13,237 bases of DNA from Bacteroidales bacterium (GTDB lineage Bacteria > Bacteroidota > Bacteroidia > Bacteroidales > UBA7960), in the NCBI GenBank assembly GCA_007122505.1, contig SKTQ01000247.1, forward strand, positions 1 through 13,237. Direction: 5' to 3'. The notes beneath the pieces are model-generated. The model worked only from the letters and a program-made list of their open reading frames with translations. It did not search any database and was not told the DNA's origin. This document shows positions 1 to 6,885 of this stretch, piece after piece (the stretch's first letter is position 1; each line of letters begins with the position of its first letter). The position numbers were made by a program, and so were the translations under genes.

Positions 1-104
1 TCGCACTTTCGCTTTCTTCAAATGCAAAGTTAAATATATCATTGATTCAGAGGTACATTATTTGGAGATGCTGTTGACATCTGCCGGGAAAACAATCGTT
101 TGCC

Positions 105-138
105 AAAAAAAAGCCCCGAAATATTCTTCGGGGCTTTT
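105..138 (-). terminator. Intrinsic terminator of the susC-susD unit
   Basis: A perfect 8-bp stem GCCCCGAA (113-120) / TTCGGGGC (127-134) encloses a 6-base loop. It is flanked by an A-run at 105-112 and by TTTT at 135-138. Read on the minus strand it ends in eight Ts, the classic Rho-independent form, about 40 bases after the SusD stop codon. The A-run on one side and T-run on the other mean it could also stop plus-strand transcription. It implies that no further gene is co-transcribed with susD. Confidence 0.88.
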
Positions 139-178
139 GCAAACATGCTCTGTTTAAACTCTGAAAAGGTTTTATCCT

Positions 179-1639
179 TTAATAACCCTCGTTCTGAACG
201 AGGTTGTGGTTCACGTCAATTTCCCTTTGTGGTATGGGGAGTACAAGTCTCCAGTCATTCCATTGTATGGTTTGGCCAACATGAGGTGATCCGGTAGGTG
301 CGACCACACTCTTCTGGAAACGGCGGACATCGTGCAGTTTATGTCCTTCGAAGGAGAGTTCGCGGAAGCGTTCTTCATAGATCATTTCCAGGGTAAGATC
401 GGTCCAGGCCGAAGCATTAGCCCTGCTTCTGATGGCGTTGATGTCGTCCAGCGGGTTTGCACCAATGCTTGATCCATTGCGGAAGTTGGCTTCAGCACGT
501 GTCAGGATCATTTCAGCAAGCCTGATCACCTGAATGTTGGCATCATGTTTACCCCATTTGGCCGACATATTATTGCCGCTATCGGTACCCACGCCCACAT
601 AAAACATTGTGGGAACGTCTGCGATGGTTGATATTTCGCTGTCTTCTGTTAGCTGAATACGCAGATCATCCGGTTCAAACATGTCGAAATACGCTGCTGA
701 TGCATATACATCTCCCCTGCCCAATCCATCAAGGCTGGCAAAGAATGTTGCAATACCTGAGTTGGCTTGTCCGGCATTGCTGGTGGCATTCTGGTTGATC
801 ATGAATACATCTTCGGTGGTATATTCATCATTGTTGAATGCACTTCTCGGATGCTCATGCAATGCATCGTAACCGTTAAAGTTATCGATAACCGTATTGG
901 CATATTGGGCTGCATGTTCCCAGTTGCCCATGGCCAGGTGCACCCTTGAAAGGAAAGCTGACGCAGTGCTGCTGGTAGCCCGTCCTCCGTTGGCACCAAA
1001 TCCTGTTGGCAATCCTGCCAGCAATTGATTGGCAAGGCCCAGGTCTTCCAGTACTTGCTGATATACCGCACCCACAGTAGCACGCGCGGGATAGTCATCT
1101 TCGGTGATACCTGCCGTAGGTGTGAGTACGAGTGGTACACCCGGATTGTTCTGGCCGGCTGCGTATGGCAGGGCATAGAATCGTACCAGCTCAAAATAGA
1201 GGATGCCGCGAATAAAACGCGCTTCACCTTCTACCCTATTACGATGACCTTCGTCGACCACATCCAGACTCTCCAGGATATTGTTTGCAAGGTCTATGGC
1301 TTTGTAGCTTACGCTCCATTTGGAAGAAACAAAGCCATCGTTGGGGTCCATAGACTTCCAGTTCCATTGGCGAAACTGAATAAAGGTGCCAATCCAGTTG
1401 AGTTCACCGGAGTTACCCACCAGGTCACTGTGAAATACGCTTGTGCCTGCATACAGGTTGCTGCTGCCCACGAGCGACCATGCTCCGTTTAAGGCGTTGA
1501 CAACGCCGGCATGATCGGCATAAATGGCATCATCACTGACTGATTGTTGCGGTTCTATATCAAGAAAGTTATCGCAGGAAAAGAACACGCCAGCCAGGAA
1601 AACCAAACTTAGATATGTGATTATTTTTTGTGTTTTCAT
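179..1639 (-). CDS. SusD/RagB-family outer-membrane nutrient-binding lipoprotein
   Basis: This is a 486-residue SusD-like protein, the surface lipoprotein that caps a SusC channel and captures its ligand (usually a glycan or peptide). The start at 1639 gives a clean lipoprotein signal, MKTQKIITYLSLVFLAGVFF followed by Ser-Cys, with the lipidated Cys at residue 22. The open frame runs 36 codons further upstream, but that extension overlaps susC and would bury the signal peptide. Family hallmarks are the motif EARFIRGILYFELVRFYALP in the TPR-like N-terminal half, the late RAEANFRNG and ERFRELSFEGHKLHDVRRF segments, and the C-terminal LVQNEGY. Length is normal for the family. It follows susC by 44 bases on the same strand and should be co-transcribed. 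The ligand cannot be told from sequence, because no degradative enzyme or regulator lies beside the pair. Confidence 0.93.
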   Translation of the reverse strand: MKTQKIITYLSLVFLAGVFFSCDNFLDIEPQQSVSDDAIYADHAGVVNALNGAWSLVGSSNLYAGTSVFHSDLVGNSGELNWIGTFIQFRQWNWKSMDPNDGFVSSKWSVSYKAIDLANNILESLDVVDEGHRNRVEGEARFIRGILYFELVRFYALPYAAGQNNPGVPLVLTPTAGITEDDYPARATVGAVYQQVLEDLGLANQLLAGLPTGFGANGGRATSSTASAFLSRVHLAMGNWEHAAQYANTVIDNFNGYDALHEHPRSAFNNDEYTTEDVFMINQNATSNAGQANSGIATFFASLDGLGRGDVYASAAYFDMFEPDDLRIQLTEDSEISTIADVPTMFYVGVGTDSGNNMSAKWGKHDANIQVIRLAEMILTRAEANFRNGSSIGANPLDDINAIRSRANASAWTDLTLEMIYEERFRELSFEGHKLHDVRRFQKSVVAPTGSPHVGQTIQWNDWRLVLPIPQREIDVNHNLVQNEGY

Positions 1640-1683
1640 TTCTTTCCAGTTTTTTGAATAAATGAATGACATTGGCTTAAACA

Positions 1684-4600
1684 TTAAAAACCAAGGTTTA
1701 AACCAAATGTAATTGTCCTTGGCTGTGGTGCAGTATAGAAATCCCATCCCTGCTGGATGTTGCTTGACTGCGTGGAGATCCCGGCGGTATCAGGTGCGCT
1801 GGTTTCAGGATCCCATCCAGGATAGTCAGTGAAGGTGAGAAGGTTAAACGCTCTTACAAAAACCCTGACATTTTGCAGGTTTGCGCGACGAACAAGTTCT
1901 CTTGGAAGCGTGTAACCAAGACTGACCTCTTTCAACCTGATATAGGAAGCGTCGAAGATCAGCATACTGGAAACTCCATATCCATTGCCATCAAAGAACC
2001 GGGGTTGGGGATAATAGGTTTGGTCACCGGGTTGTTGCCAGTGGTCATTGTAAAAGTCAACAGTTTGGTTGTCGAACCATGAGAAACCGTCGGCCTGCCA
2101 TTGACGGCCATGGTTGTAAATATCATGTCCGTATACAAACTGGAACATCACGCTAAGGTCAAAACCCAGATAGCGGAAAGTATTGGTAAAACCACCCCAG
2201 AAGTCAGGGTTGGGGTCGCCAACCACACGGTTAGCAGCTGCTGCCAGACTGGTGGTAGTTTCGTCACCTTCTTCATTCAGGTAGAACAGCGCATCACCGT
2301 TTGCAGGATCAACACCGGCATATTCCCTGGTATAGAAAACACCTATTGGATGTCCTTCCATTACACGCCAAATACCGGCTGAAATGATCTGGCCATCCAG
2401 GTTGGTCACTTCATTTTGATTAAATGCAATATTGAAGCTGGTATTCCATTTGAAATCACCGTCGAGGTTCACTGTGTTCAGCACAAATTCCCATCCTTTG
2501 TTTTCCATGTCACCCACGTTACGGTAAACAGTTGTAAAACCTGTAGTGGCAGGAATCTGCACGTTGAGCAGGAGGTCGGTGGTTTGCTTGACATAATAGT
2601 CAATTTCACCAGTGATCCGGTTATTAAGGAAACCGAAGTCGATACCAACATTGAACTGCGTGGTTGTTTCCCACTTCAGGTCGGGGCTGGGAATGCTGCT
2701 TGAGACCATACCGGACAGACCTGCGTAGTTGCTGCCCATATAAAGACCACGGGAGGCAAAGTTATCAATCTCCGAATTACCGGTCAAACCCCAGCTTACC
2801 CTTGGCTTCAGGAAACTAACCACATGATTGTCTCTGAGAAAGTCTTCGTTGGTAATGATATAACCGGCTGATATTGCGGGGAAGAAACCATAGCGGTTGT
2901 CGCGTCCAAACCTTGAGGAACCGTCGATACGACCGCTTAATGACAGCAGATAGGTATCACGGAACTTCAGGTTAGCCCTGCTGAAGAAAGAATTGTAGCG
3001 ATAACCTGTTCCACTGGAGCTGGCACCGGTAATTTCAGATGCACTGGCAATTCTCTTAAACTGATCGTTGGGGAAACCTCTTGCCGTCATGGAAGCAAAG
3101 TCAAAATCTGCCATCTGCAAACTTGTTCCCAACACCATATTCAATTCCATTTCATCCATGAATACCTGCTGATACATGAAATAGTTTTCCAGGTTAAAGA
3201 CCTTGGCCGTAACTGAACGGTCAAAGGCAAAACCGTCGGGACCACCGTCATTGGTCAATCGACCACGGTATTCAACCTCGCGCTGGTTTAAAATGTCAAC
3301 ACCCGCCTCTGAACGGAAAGTAAGATTGTCGAGGATGTCAAGGTTGGCAAATATGTTACCGAAGTTACGAAATACCTCTGTGTCAAAGTTACTATATTCA
3401 CGGACCACCAAACCATTCTCATACAGTGTTCTCCTGTTGAGTTCACCGGTTGCCGGGTCAATAATTGGGTTCATGGGCGGCAATGCAATCATTTGCAAAG
3501 GTGTTGCAAATGCCCTGTCATTGGCTACCCTGAAATTTCGTGAACGAACCATGCTCATGTTCAGGCCAAAGGATATAATGTCAGTGGCCTTTTGATCAAG
3601 GTTCAAACGGGCGTTGACCCTGTCAAAAGAGTTGCCGTTAACAACCGCCATTTGATCCATGAAAGAAAGCGCAGCATAATACTGTGTGGTTGCCGTACCA
3701 CCTGATGCAGAAAGATCAAACTGCTGTAAGCCGCCTCTGCGCAAAGCTTCATCTTCCCAGTTGACATCAGGTCCGGCATAAACATCACCGGGATTCTCCA
3801 GGTCGCGCCATGCATACAAACGCCAGTCGAGGGCATCGTCCCAGCTGTCCCAAATGACGAAGGGCTCATTGGGCCCGCCGGCTACATTGGAATACGCCTG
3901 CCTGAACAGGTCAATGTACTGCTGCCGGTTCAGATATCCAACCTTGTTGGATGGCTCGCTGAATCCAATCTGGCTGGAAACATTAAATTGTGTACGGCCT
4001 TCCCGCCCGCGTTTTGTGGTAACAATGATAACCCCGTTCGAAGCACGGGATCCGTAAATCGCCGCTGCCGAGGCGTCTTTGAGAACCTCGATCGACTGAA
4101 TATCGGCAGGGTTGAGGTCAGCCAGTGGGTTGGTGGGCTCATTAGCCCCAGTACCAAGGTTTTGCGATAATACAGGTACACCATCGATCACATAGAGGGG
4201 CTGATTGCTCGCTGAAATGGATGACGATCCCCTGATCCTTGTACGTACAGTTTGTCCCAGCTTACCACTACCACCGGAAATGTGCACACCGGCTGTCCGG
4301 CCCTGCAATGCACTTTCAAAACTCGGCATGGTTGCTTCTGCCAGATCTTCGGCACGAAGAGAGGCAATGGACCCGGTCAGCTCATACTTCAGCTGAGAAC
4401 CGTAACCCACAACAACAACCTCACCAAGTAAAGCCACATCCGTAGCCATGGCAACATTGACCACACTACGCCCTTCAACTGCTACTTCACGGGTCTGCAT
4501 CCCGATAAAGGAAAAGACCAGAACAGCATCCCGCGCAACATTGAGCTCGTAACGGCCATCCACATCGGTAACCGTTCCGATAGTGGTGCCCTGAACCATC

Positions 4601-4728
4601 ACCGTCACACCAGGCAAGCTTTCATCAGTAGCCTGGTCCGTGACAGTTCCGGTTACACGGATCTGTTGCCCAAATAAGAATCCACCCATAAAGAGTAGTA
4701 TTCCCATGAGAATCAAAATTCGCTTCAT
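1684..4728 (-). CDS. SusC/RagA-family TonB-dependent outer-membrane transporter
   Basis: This is a 1014-residue SusC-like TonB-dependent channel that imports the ligand bound by its SusD partner across the outer membrane. The start at 4728 yields a signal peptide (MKRILILMGILLFMGGFLFG, cleavage near GQQ). An upstream extension to 4788 is open but would precede the signal. Domains in order: a carboxypeptidase-regulatory-like beta-sandwich at about residues 24-100 (VTGTVTD...LPGVTVMVQGT), a TonB-box-like EVVVVGYG, a plug domain with the SusC signatures LYVIDGVPV and SIEVLKDASAAAIYGSRAS, then a long beta-barrel ending in TITFGLNLGF with the terminal Phe expected for barrel assembly. There is no N-terminal STN domain, so it is probably not a FecR/anti-sigma-coupled receptor. 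No regulator is adjacent. Upstream lies an AT-rich region with a weak -7 candidate. Confidence 0.94.
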   Translation of the reverse strand: MKRILILMGILLFMGGFLFGQQIRVTGTVTDQATDESLPGVTVMVQGTTIGTVTDVDGRYELNVARDAVLVFSFIGMQTREVAVEGRSVVNVAMATDVALLGEVVVVGYGSQLKYELTGSIASLRAEDLAEATMPSFESALQGRTAGVHISGGSGKLGQTVRTRIRGSSSISASNQPLYVIDGVPVLSQNLGTGANEPTNPLADLNPADIQSIEVLKDASAAAIYGSRASNGVIIVTTKRGREGRTQFNVSSQIGFSEPSNKVGYLNRQQYIDLFRQAYSNVAGGPNEPFVIWDSWDDALDWRLYAWRDLENPGDVYAGPDVNWEDEALRRGGLQQFDLSASGGTATTQYYAALSFMDQMAVVNGNSFDRVNARLNLDQKATDIISFGLNMSMVRSRNFRVANDRAFATPLQMIALPPMNPIIDPATGELNRRTLYENGLVVREYSNFDTEVFRNFGNIFANLDILDNLTFRSEAGVDILNQREVEYRGRLTNDGGPDGFAFDRSVTAKVFNLENYFMYQQVFMDEMELNMVLGTSLQMADFDFASMTARGFPNDQFKRIASASEITGASSSGTGYRYNSFFSRANLKFRDTYLLSLSGRIDGSSRFGRDNRYGFFPAISAGYIITNEDFLRDNHVVSFLKPRVSWGLTGNSEIDNFASRGLYMGSNYAGLSGMVSSSIPSPDLKWETTTQFNVGIDFGFLNNRITGEIDYYVKQTTDLLLNVQIPATTGFTTVYRNVGDMENKGWEFVLNTVNLDGDFKWNTSFNIAFNQNEVTNLDGQIISAGIWRVMEGHPIGVFYTREYAGVDPANGDALFYLNEEGDETTTSLAAAANRVVGDPNPDFWGGFTNTFRYLGFDLSVMFQFVYGHDIYNHGRQWQADGFSWFDNQTVDFYNDHWQQPGDQTYYPQPRFFDGNGYGVSSMLIFDASYIRLKEVSLGYTLPRELVRRANLQNVRVFVRAFNLLTFTDYPGWDPETSAPDTAGISTQSSNIQQGWDFYTAPQPRTITFGLNLGF

Positions 4729-4801
4729 GTTTGATTGGTTTTTGGTTAATAAAAAGTGATTTGGCTCGTAATGGAGATTAGCCCCCATTATTTTTGAATC
4801 G

Positions 4802-4809
4802 TAAATATA
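4802..4809 (-). promoter_or_regulatory. Possible -7 box for susC
   Basis: The minus strand reads TATATTTA, a 7/8 match to the Bacteroidetes -7 consensus TAnnTTTG, about 75 bases upstream of the susC start. No convincing TTG -33 element lies at the usual distance. The surrounding region is very AT-rich, so chance matches are likely. Confidence 0.28.
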
Positions 4810-5032
4810 TAGATAAATTATGAAATAATCTTAAAAATATTTATGTTTTTTTTGAAAATGCACTTTCCGGGACCTGGTACAGTTGACTCTAATCTGCACT
4901 ATTCATAATTTATATTCGGTCAGATGCAAAACGTCAACAACCACCGGTGAAAACACCATGCCGGGTTTATTACTGTTTTCCCCGGCAAATCCTGCTATTG
5001 GCACCAGACCATCTCCAATGAAAAAAATCATG

Positions 5033-5040
5033 TACATTTG
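5033..5040 (+). promoter_or_regulatory. Bacteroidetes -7 box TACATTTG upstream of ruvC
   Basis: This is a perfect TAnnTTTG match. Transcription would start at about 5046-5048, leaving a leader of roughly 20 bases before a TTG start at 5069. No TTG is present at the expected -33 distance. The same 8-mer is the -7 box of the lipoprotein promoter at 12545-12552. If active, it rules out the upstream ATG codons at 5018 and 5030 as the ruvC start on this transcript. Confidence 0.45.
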
Positions 5041-5068
5041 CTTTTATAACCCCCATAAAAGTAAAAAC

Positions 5069-5626
5069 TTGGAACATCAAAAAATCATTATGGGCATAGA
5101 CCCCGGCACAAACAACATGGGCATAGGCATAATCGGGTTTGACCAAAAATCCATAAAGCTTATCGCCATGGATGTTCTCAAACTGGAAAAACTGGGGGGA
5201 CACGCGCTGAAACTGAAAAAAATCTTCGAAACGGTTTTACGAAACATCGATCACTTTCATCCGGACGAACTGGCGATTGAAAGTCCGTTTTATGGCAAAA
5301 ATGTGCAGTCGATGCTGAAACTGGGTCGTGCACAGGGGGTTGCCATAGCGGCGGCCCTCCATCGCAGTATCCCGGTATTTGAATATTCTCCCCGAAAGGT
5401 AAAACAGTCCATTACCGGCAAGGGTGGAGCATCCAAAGAACAGGTGGCTGCCATGCTTTATCGCATACTCGATATTGACGGCGTACCCGACAACCTTGAC
5501 ATCACAGATGCGCTGGCCGTCGCTTTATGCCATCATTACCAAGGCAAAAGCATGATGGATAACACAAAAAACTACAGTGGATGGGAAGCCTTTATCAAGG
5601 ATAATCCCGGTAGAATAAACCAGTGA
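5069..5626 (+). CDS. ruvC: Crossover junction endodeoxyribonuclease RuvC
   Basis: RuvC is the dimeric Holliday-junction resolvase that works with the RuvAB branch-migration motor in recombinational repair. All four acidic catalytic residues are visible: Asp11 in GIDPGTN, Glu71 in ELAIESPF, and Asp144 and Asp147 in DITDALAVALCHH, the same spacing as D7/E66/D138/D141 of the E. coli enzyme. The conserved FYGKNVQSMLKLGRAQG and YSPRKVKQSITGKG segments are also present. The start is uncertain. The frame stays open to 4883 and offers ATG at 5018 (202 aa) or 5030 (198 aa). I prefer TTG at 5069 (185 aa), because it puts the first beta-strand at the usual N-terminal distance and because a -7 promoter box sits inside the longer forms. 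The gene diverges from susC and converges on the HIT gene with a 12-base gap. ruvA and ruvB are not in the window. Confidence 0.92.
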   Translation: MEHQKIIMGIDPGTNNMGIGIIGFDQKSIKLIAMDVLKLEKLGGHALKLKKIFETVLRNIDHFHPDELAIESPFYGKNVQSMLKLGRAQGVAIAAALHRSIPVFEYSPRKVKQSITGKGGASKEQVAAMLYRILDIDGVPDNLDITDALAVALCHHYQGKSMMDNTKNYSGWEAFIKDNPGRINQ

Positions 5627-5638
5627 ATAAGCCGGATA

Positions 5639-6034
5639 TTAGACAACAGCGTCTGATATACGCTGAGCAATGCTTTGAAATTCATCAGGGCTGAGTTCCA
5701 GCTTGGGTTTGCTGAAGTCGATGTCGTATATTCCGTTGATGGGGACCAGGTGAATATGTGCATGAGGCACCTCAAGGCCGATCACGGCCACGCCTACCCG
5801 CTCACAGGGCATGGTTTTGCCGATAGCCAAAGCTACTTTCTGCGCAAACAACCACAATCCTGCATATGTTTGCTCATCCAGATCAAAAACATTGTCAACC
5901 TCTTTTTTGGGAATAACCAGTGTATGGCCTTTTGCCAATGGCCGGATATCGAGAAAAGCAAGGTACTGCTCGTTTTCTGCGACCTTATGTGAGGGAATTT
6001 CTCCCCGTACGATCTTGGAGAATATGGTACTCAT
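5639..6034 (-). CDS. HIT-family (histidine triad) nucleotide-binding protein
   Basis: This 131-residue protein is the full length of a bacterial HIT/HINT-type nucleotide hydrolase or transferase, a soluble cytoplasmic enzyme that typically acts on AMP conjugates. The histidine triad is intact as VPHAHIHLVP (His91, His93, His95), with the middle histidine of HxHxH expected to be the nucleophile. The N-terminal segment CxxC zinc motif seen in some HINT proteins is absent, but IFSKIVRGEIPSHKV and AFLDIRPLAKGHTLVIPK are typical. It lies 52 bases downstream of greA on the same strand, so it may be read from the greA transcript. A terminator-like hairpin between the two (6056-6083) suggests reduced read-through. 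Its physiological substrate cannot be assigned. Confidence 0.93.
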   Translation of the reverse strand: MSTIFSKIVRGEIPSHKVAENEQYLAFLDIRPLAKGHTLVIPKKEVDNVFDLDEQTYAGLWLFAQKVALAIGKTMPCERVGVAVIGLEVPHAHIHLVPINGIYDIDFSKPKLELSPDEFQSIAQRISDAVV

Positions 6035-6055
6035 GGTTTTGTTTTTTTGAATAAC

Positions 6056-6083
6056 AAAAAGATTTCCGGAAATAACCGGGAAA
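6056..6083 (-). terminator. Weak terminator or attenuator between greA and the HIT gene
   Basis: On the minus strand TTTCC-C-GG (6083 to 6076) can pair with CCGGAAA (6069 to 6063), giving seven pairs with one bulged C. The 6-base AT-rich loop is followed by TC and five Ts. It starts just past the greA stop codon. The bulge and short stem make it weak, so partial read-through into the HIT gene is plausible. Confidence 0.35.
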
Positions 6084-6086
6084 GAA

Positions 6087-6563
6087 TCAGGCCCTTGAGA
6101 TGGAGATCACCTGGAAGTTCATGAGGCCTGCCGGCACCTGGATATCGACTTTTTCGCCTGCTTCTTTTCCCAGCAGGCCCTGGGCAATGGGTGAGTTTAC
6201 AGATATTTTACCCTTTTTGATATCAGCTTCATTTTCAGGAACAAGGGTGTATTCCATGACAGCGTCGTTCTTAAGGTTTTTCAATTTTACCTTAGACAGA
6301 ATAGATACTTTCTCGTTATTCAGCTGGCTTTCGTCGATCACCCTGGCTTGACTCAGGGTTTCTTCCAGTTTGGAAATACGGAGTTCAAGCATTCCCTGTT
6401 CATTCTTGGCTGCATCATATTCTGCATTTTCTGACAGGTCGCCTTTTTCGCGGGCTTCAGCGATCATTTGGGAAATGGCCGGCCGCTCAACCGATTTGAG
6501 CTTCTCCAGTTCGTCCTTCAGCTTTTCAAGTCCGTCCTTGGTAAAATATTTCACCTGGTTCAT
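6087..6563 (-). CDS. greA: Transcription elongation factor GreA
   Basis: GreA enters the RNA polymerase secondary channel and stimulates cleavage of backtracked RNA, rescuing stalled complexes. The 158-residue length is normal. The N-terminal coiled-coil domain (about residues 1-75) carries the tip motif AREKGDLSENAEYDAAKNEQ, with the acidic pair Asp42 and Glu45 that coordinates the catalytic Mg2+. The C-terminal FKBP-like domain contains the typical VSILSKVKLKNL and SVNSPIAQGLLGKEAGEKVDIQVPAG (starting near 121). The acidic tip and length favour GreA over the non-cleaving Gre-like homologues. The nearest good promoter on this strand is at 6836-6865, which would give a long (about 265-base), highly structured leader. 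A separate closer promoter was not recognised. Confidence 0.95.
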   Translation of the reverse strand: MNQVKYFTKDGLEKLKDELEKLKSVERPAISQMIAEAREKGDLSENAEYDAAKNEQGMLELRISKLEETLSQARVIDESQLNNEKVSILSKVKLKNLKNDAVMEYTLVPENEADIKKGKISVNSPIAQGLLGKEAGEKVDIQVPAGLMNFQVISISRA

Positions 6564-6646
6564 AGTGATGATGTTTTAGATGTAAATGCGCTTACCGGTG
6601 CGATGCATGTTGTATCAAAAAATCCGGTAAATCATTTTCTTGAAAC

Positions 6647-6667
6647 AGACCTTCGAAAGGTCTTTTT
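6647..6667 (+). terminator. Hairpin with T-tract upstream of greA
   Basis: AGACCTT (6647-6653) and AAGGTCT (6657-6663) form a perfect 7-bp stem around a 3-base loop. On the plus strand it is followed by TTTT, the shape of an intrinsic terminator. No plus-strand gene ends here. On the minus strand the same hairpin is followed by the poorer GTTTC and could mark the 3' boundary of the structured RNA described next. Confidence 0.4.
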
Positions 6668-6830
6668 AATACATTACCCCTGCATTCATAAAAAAAAAAC
6701 AGGACTTGCCTGAACCTTTCCGGCTAACAAACAAGCCCAACTGTTTGGCATGAATACAGGGGGCTTACAGAAAAAACACCTGAAATTGGAATAAATCCAA
6801 AATCAGGCCGTTAGATTGATTTAAATTTTA
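6659..6830 (-). ncRNA. Candidate structured small RNA (6S-like rod) or greA leader
   Basis: The fold was worked out by hand on the minus strand. A closing stem pairs 6780-6772 with 6667-6659 (eight pairs, one G/G mismatch). A symmetric 9 x 9 bubble follows (6771-6763 / 6676-6668). A 13-pair helix joins CCCCTGTATTCAT (6762-6750) to ATGAATGCAGGGG (6689-6677). The apical arm continues with 6746-6742 / 6701-6697, 6738-6728 / 6712-6702 and 6725-6722 / 6716-6713, ending in the loop GGAAA. Five pairs are G-U on this strand and would be A/C mismatches if the plus strand were transcribed, so the fold is strand-specific. A good promoter at 6836-6865 would start the RNA near 6829. A closing stem, open bubble and long apical arm are the architecture of 6S RNA, the RNA polymerase decoy. 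A ten-T run at 6690-6699 after the apical hairpin could instead end a shorter RNA of about 140 nt. Family identity is an inference. Confidence 0.42.
6779..6807 (-). repeat. Inverted repeat at the 5' end of the greA leader or small RNA
   Basis: Two 12-base arms (6779-6790 and 6796-6807) surround a 5-base loop and pair at ten of twelve positions, with the two mismatches adjacent. It would form a hairpin near the 5' end of the minus-strand transcript starting near 6829. It overlaps the closing stem of the longer fold by two bases only, so both could coexist. Confidence 0.5.
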
Positions 6831-6835
6831 CCCTA

Positions 6836-6865
6836 CAAAGGTAAAAAGTTTTTTTAACAAACAAA
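6836..6865 (-). promoter_or_regulatory. Bacteroidetes promoter for the greA leader or small RNA
   Basis: On the minus strand TTTG (6865-6862) is followed, after 18 bases, by TACCTTTG (6843-6836), a perfect TAnnTTTG. This matches the Bacteroidetes primary-sigma promoter pattern. It lies 20-50 bases beyond the end of the upstream membrane-protein gene, so it is a new start and not part of that gene's leader. Transcription would begin near 6829 and run toward greA. Confidence 0.6.
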
Positions 6866-6885
6866 AAAAACAGCTATATTTTCTG

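Noticed and set aside
4883..4911. E. coli-like sigma70 promoter TTGACT-N17-TAATTT upstream of ruvC
   Set aside because: The spacing is ideal, but Bacteroidetes primary sigma factors use TTG and TAnnTTTG instead, and the AT-rich region makes such matches likely by chance.
6687..6752. Small minus-strand reading frame of 21 codons (MPNSWACLLAGK...) within the structured RNA, a possible leader peptide
   Set aside because: It coincides with paired arms of the hairpin, lacks a visible ribosome site or regulatory codon run, and its Phe codons come from the T-tract.
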